Source of the DNA: Rhizobium rhizoryzae
GTDB taxonomy: Bacteria > Pseudomonadota > Alphaproteobacteria > Rhizobiales > Rhizobiaceae
Direction of reading: 5' to 3'
DNA length: 64,000 nucleotides
Assembly: GCF_011046895.1 (NCBI RefSeq)
Contig: NZ_CP049250.1
Coordinates: forward strand, 2,826,501 to 2,890,500
The notes under the pieces were generated by a model, which was not told the origin of the DNA, did no database searches, and saw only the letters and a program-made list of their open reading frames with translations. Made by a program: the position numbers and the translations under genes. How positions within the stretch are numbered: the first letter of the stretch is position 1; each line of letters starts with the position of its first letter. Below are positions 60,785 to 64,000 of this stretch, piece by piece.

Positions 60785-60800
60785 TACCGATTTTTCGAAA

Positions 60801-61178
<378 letters not shown>

Positions 61179-61238
61179 TTTCTTAAGTCCTTTTGTGTTC
61201 GGTTCGAACTGGTTTGTTTGTTACAGCGAAAAACCGCC

Positions 61239-61757
61239 TCAAGCGGCTTCGTCCTTCTTTGCGTAGGCCGCAAAAACGCGGGCGAGCTGTGCTGCCGGTG
61301 CCTGAACAACACCTGCAATGCGAGTAGCCGGGGTCTGAATCATACCCAGCAGCTTTGCACGCAGTTCGTCCAGCGAAGGCAGGGTCGCAAGCGACTTGAC
61401 GCCTTCCGCGTTAAGCGTGGTCGAGCCCATGGCGCCACCCAGAACAACGAGCTTGTCGTTGGTCTTGGCGAAATCCATGACGACCTTCGGAGCCGTAATC
61501 GGGTCGGCGCTGTATGCGATCAGCGTCTGGCCCTTGAAGAGATCTACCATCCCTTCGGACTCCGTGCCCTGAAGAGCGATCTTGGCCAGACGGTTCTTCG
61601 CGACTTTGACGGTGCCGCCAGCTGCGCGCATCTTCGAACGAAAGTCGTTCATTTGCGCAACTGTAACACCAGCATAGTGGGCCACGACAACCGAACCAGA
61701 AGCCTTGAAGACTTCGTTCAGCTCCGTGACGAATTCGCGTTTTTCCGCTCTTTCCAC
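61239..61757 (-). CDS. rplJ: 50S ribosomal protein L10
   Basis: A 172-residue protein: [40 protein letters not shown] and [12 protein letters not shown]. Start is GTG at 61757, with GGAGACAGACA in front; the frame runs to 61898 but the extra part is not conserved. It anchors the L7/L12 stalk. Confidence 0.96.
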   Translation of the reverse strand: MERAEKREFVTELNEVFKASGSVVVAHYAGVTVAQMNDFRSKMRAAGGTVKVAKNRLAKIALQGTESEGMVDLFKGQTLIAYSADPITAPKVVMDFAKTNDKLVVLGGAMGSTTLNAEGVKSLATLPSLDELRAKLLGMIQTPATRIAGVVQAPAAQLARVFAAYAKKDEAA

Positions 61758-62105
61758 TGTCTGTCTCCAGTTGACAGGACCGATCAAAGGATCGGGACCT
61801 GCCGGGTTGCCTTTGCCACTTGGGACCTTATTGCAAGATCCCGAGCAGCGCTCGAGGATCCTGTCCCCCCGCACGTAACCGGTATGGTTACGGCACAAGG
61901 CACATCAGGTTCGAACCGGAACCCTCAGGGGCGCATCGCGCGCGCCTGTCGATAATCCAGATCTTACCCGTCTCATGCAGGTCAAACGATTAAGGTCGAA
62001 ACCACCCGCAATCTCGGACAGGAATTCCGGGTTTCCCCGGATTTTCCGGGCCCGGAGGCCCGAAAATTCTTTGCGACGGTCAGCAACAAGCCGACCATCT
62101 TAAAA
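61758..62105 (-). promoter_or_regulatory. Probable L10 leader region
   Basis: A 348-bp gap before rplJ. In many bacteria the L10-L7/L12 complex binds such a leader to repress rplJL. Visible here are G/C-rich self-complementary runs (CGGGCC / GGCCCG near 62048-62063) and a TTGACC -35-like element near 61982-61987 without a good -10. I could not draw the conserved L10-binding fold. Confidence 0.4.
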
Positions 62106-62801
62106 TCAAGCGAGAACCGTCGAAGGCTCTACGCGCACGCCCGGACCCATGGTCGAGGACAGTGCAACACGCTTTACGTAGTTGCCCTTGGCGCCGGCCG
62201 GCTTTGCCTTGACGACGGCATCAGCGAACGCCTTGATGTTTTCTTCCAGAGCCTTGGCGTCGAAGGAAGCCTTGCCGATACCGGCATGGATGATACCAGC
62301 CTTCTCGACGCGGAACTCGACTGCGCCACCCTTGGAGGCCTTGACTGCGCCTGCGACGTCCATGGTTACCGTACCGACCTTCGGGTTCGGCATCATGCCA
62401 CGCGGGCCGAGAACCTTACCGAGACGGCCAACGAGCGGCATCATGTCCGGCGTTGCAATGCAGCGATCGAAATCGATCTTGCCGCCCTGAACGATCTCGA
62501 CGAGATCTTCAGCGCCAACAACGTCCGCACCGGCTGCCTTGGCTTCATCAGCCTTGGCGCCACGAGCGAAAACCGCAACGCGAACATCGCGACCAGTGCC
62601 GTTCGGCAGATTGACAACACCGCGAACCATCTGGTCAGCGTGACGTGGGTCAACACCAAGGTTCATGGCAATTTCGATTGTCTCGTCGAACTTTGCAGTT
62701 GCACGGTCCTTGACGAGAGAGATTGCGTCGGTGAGGGCGATCAACTTGGTAGGATCGATACCTTCGCGAACCTTCTGAATGCGCTTTGCTACCTTAGCCA
62801 T
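62106..62801 (-). CDS. rplA: 50S ribosomal protein L1
   Basis: A 231-residue protein: [40 protein letters not shown], and [20 protein letters not shown]. It forms the L1 stalk; in E. coli it represses rplKA translation. The ATG at 62801 lies 2 bases after the rplK stop. Confidence 0.98.
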   Translation of the reverse strand: MAKVAKRIQKVREGIDPTKLIALTDAISLVKDRATAKFDETIEIAMNLGVDPRHADQMVRGVVNLPNGTGRDVRVAVFARGAKADEAKAAGADVVGAEDLVEIVQGGKIDFDRCIATPDMMPLVGRLGKVLGPRGMMPNPKVGTVTMDVAGAVKASKGGAVEFRVEKAGIIHAGIGKASFDAKALEENIKAFADAVVKAKPAGAKGNYVKRVALSSTMGPGVRVEPSTVLA

Positions 62802-62803
62802 GA

Positions 62804-63235
62804 TCAAGCCACCACTTCCAGGCCCATGGAGCGGGCAGAGCCCTCAACCATCAGCATTGCGCCTTCAACGTCAGCCGCGTTGAGATCCTTCATCTTGGCT
62901 TCAGCGATCGCGCGGACCTGAGCCTTGGTGATGGTACCGGCCTTCGCACCCTTACCAGGCGTCTTGGAACCGGATTGGATCTTTGCCTCCTTCTTCAGCC
63001 AGTACGTAACCGGCGGCTGCTTCATAGCGAAGGTGAAGGACTTGTCCTGGTAATAGGTGATGACGACCGGGATCGGCATACCCTTTTCCATTTCCTGCGT
63101 AGCGGCATTGAATGCCTTGCAGAATTCCATGATGTTGATGCCGCGCTGACCAAGTGCCGGGCCGATTGGCGGAGACGGGTTTGCCGATCCTGCCTTGACC
63201 TGGAGCTTGAGCTGGCCTGCTACTTTCTTAGCCAT
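62804..63235 (-). CDS. rplK: 50S ribosomal protein L11
   Basis: A 143-residue protein: [34 protein letters not shown] and the C-terminal domain with [20 protein letters not shown]. It forms the GTPase-associated centre. Confidence 0.98.
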   Translation of the reverse strand: MAKKVAGQLKLQVKAGSANPSPPIGPALGQRGINIMEFCKAFNAATQEMEKGMPIPVVITYYQDKSFTFAMKQPPVTYWLKKEAKIQSGSKTPGKGAKAGTITKAQVRAIAEAKMKDLNAADVEGAMLMVEGSARSMGLEVVA

Positions 63236-63378
63236 TTCTCTGCCTTTCCAATTGAACCGGTTACCCGGCCCTCAATGCCAACATGCGAATGCTGGCGGCT
63301 GCGGTTGCGTGGTCAGGAACTTGTCGCCCGGCTAAGGCGCCTCCTCCCACGCGCATGGGGAGAACCTCCCCTTCTCGA

Positions 63379-63909
63379 TCAGACCTTTTCGACCTGACCG
63401 TATTCCAACTCGACGGGCGTCGCACGACCGAAGATGGAAACCTCCACCTTGAGGCGAGACCGCTCTTCGTCGACATCCTGAACGATACCGTTGAACGAGG
63501 CGAACGGACCATCAGAAACACGAACCTGCTCACCAATCTCGTAGGAGATGGACGACTTTGGCCGCTCAACACCTTCTTGGACCTGACCAAGGATACGGTC
63601 TGCTTCATGGTCCGGAATCGGAACCGGCTTATTATCCGATCCGAGGAAACCCGTCACCTTAGGAGTGTTCTTGATCAGGTGATAAGCTTCGTCCGTCAGG
63701 TTGGCGCGGACAAGCACATAACCCGGAAAGAACTTCCGCTCGCTATCGACCTTGCGACCGCGACGAACCTCAACGACCTTCTCTGTCGGCACCAGGATCT
63801 TTTCGAAAAGATGCTCAAGCCCCTTCTGGCGAGCCTTCTCCTCGATCGATTCCGCAACCTTCTTCTCAAAATTCGAATAAGCGTGGACGATGTACCAACG
63901 TGCCGCCAT
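63379..63909 (-). CDS. nusG: Transcription termination/antitermination factor NusG
   Basis: A 176-residue protein: NGN domain ([60 protein letters not shown]) and a C-terminal KOW domain ([18 protein letters not shown]). It links RNA polymerase to ribosome or Rho. The ATG at 63909 has GGAGATGAAG in front. Confidence 0.98.
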   Translation of the reverse strand: MAARWYIVHAYSNFEKKVAESIEEKARQKGLEHLFEKILVPTEKVVEVRRGRKVDSERKFFPGYVLVRANLTDEAYHLIKNTPKVTGFLGSDNKPVPIPDHEADRILGQVQEGVERPKSSISYEIGEQVRVSDGPFASFNGIVQDVDEERSRLKVEVSIFGRATPVELEYGQVEKV

Positions 63910-63925
63910 CTTCATCTCCACTCAA

Positions 63926-64000
63926 TCAAGCGCCGATAGACAGCACGAGGCCAATAAGCCAACCAATCAATTGGTCTGCCGCAAAAAAGAACAGGGCAGC
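63926..64000 (-). CDS. secE: SecE, C-terminal end (cut by window edge)
   Basis: The last 24 codons of a membrane protein: ALFFFAADQLIGWLIGLVLS, then I-G-A and stop. The helix and its place directly before nusG identify the C-terminal helix of SecE, the essential clamp of the SecYEG translocon. The start lies outside the window. Confidence 0.85.
   Translation of the reverse strand, partial: AALFFFAADQLIGWLIGLVLSIGA

Overview
The window looks like chromosomal DNA of a Rhizobiaceae alphaproteobacterium, in the Agrobacterium/Rhizobium group. This rests on the protein sequences, a short second FtsZ, a large rhizobial-type intergenic palindrome near 18.6 kb, a class II ribonucleotide reductase with NrdR-like sites, and the fused str/S10/spc/alpha gene order. 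No insertion sequence, prophage, CRISPR array or rRNA operon was seen. The only tRNA found is tRNA-Leu(UAA).

Region 1 (1-31.6 kb) is a mixed housekeeping and accessory stretch on both strands. It runs: a LysR regulator cut by the left edge with a divergent azoreductase; a HlyU-family protein; threonine ammonia-lyase; TrkH; a DUF4174 protein; tRNA-Leu; a small lipoprotein; a single-domain response regulator; WrbA; a CinA-type MoCF domain protein; a tandem universal stress protein; a xanthine phosphoribosyltransferase; a DUF2231 membrane protein coupled to a sorbosone-dehydrogenase-like lipoprotein; a chemoreceptor; NrdJ; a BrnT toxin with an HTH antitoxin; a palindromic repeat; a small membrane protein; an SDR; a truncated-form FtsZ; an outer membrane beta-barrel protein; a cytochrome c; a 67-residue small protein; a DUF1883 protein; DegP and RarA with overlapping ends; an LprI-like protein; a secreted small protein; IlvD; and MsrP-MsrQ.

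Region 2 (31.7-64 kb) is almost entirely minus-strand. In transcription order it reads secE (partial), nusG, rplK, rplA, rplJ, rplL, rpoB, rpoC, rpsL, rpsG, fusA, tuf, then the S10 genes (rpsJ to rpsQ), the spc genes (rplN to secY), adk, and the alpha genes (rpsM, rpsK, rpoA, rplQ). It ends at a strong bidirectional terminator at 31.7 kb. The only plus-strand gene is a 97-residue protein of unknown function between rpoC and rpsL.

The most interesting features are regulatory or small. Terminator-like hairpins with T tracts lie in several gaps inside the ribosomal superoperon (rpsQ-rplN, rplR-rpsE, rplO-secY, rpsM-rpsK). The rplL-rpoB and rpoB-rpoC gaps are also structured. A 35-codon ORF directly behind tuf ends in a near copy of the EF-Tu C-terminus. 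A pair of NrdR-like boxes 31 bp apart sits over the nrdJ promoter, with a third box upstream. A candidate EcfG stress promoter precedes the DUF2231/sugar dehydrogenase pair. I found no clear multi-gene undescribed system. All assignments are by reading the sequence and known family features; no database search was run.
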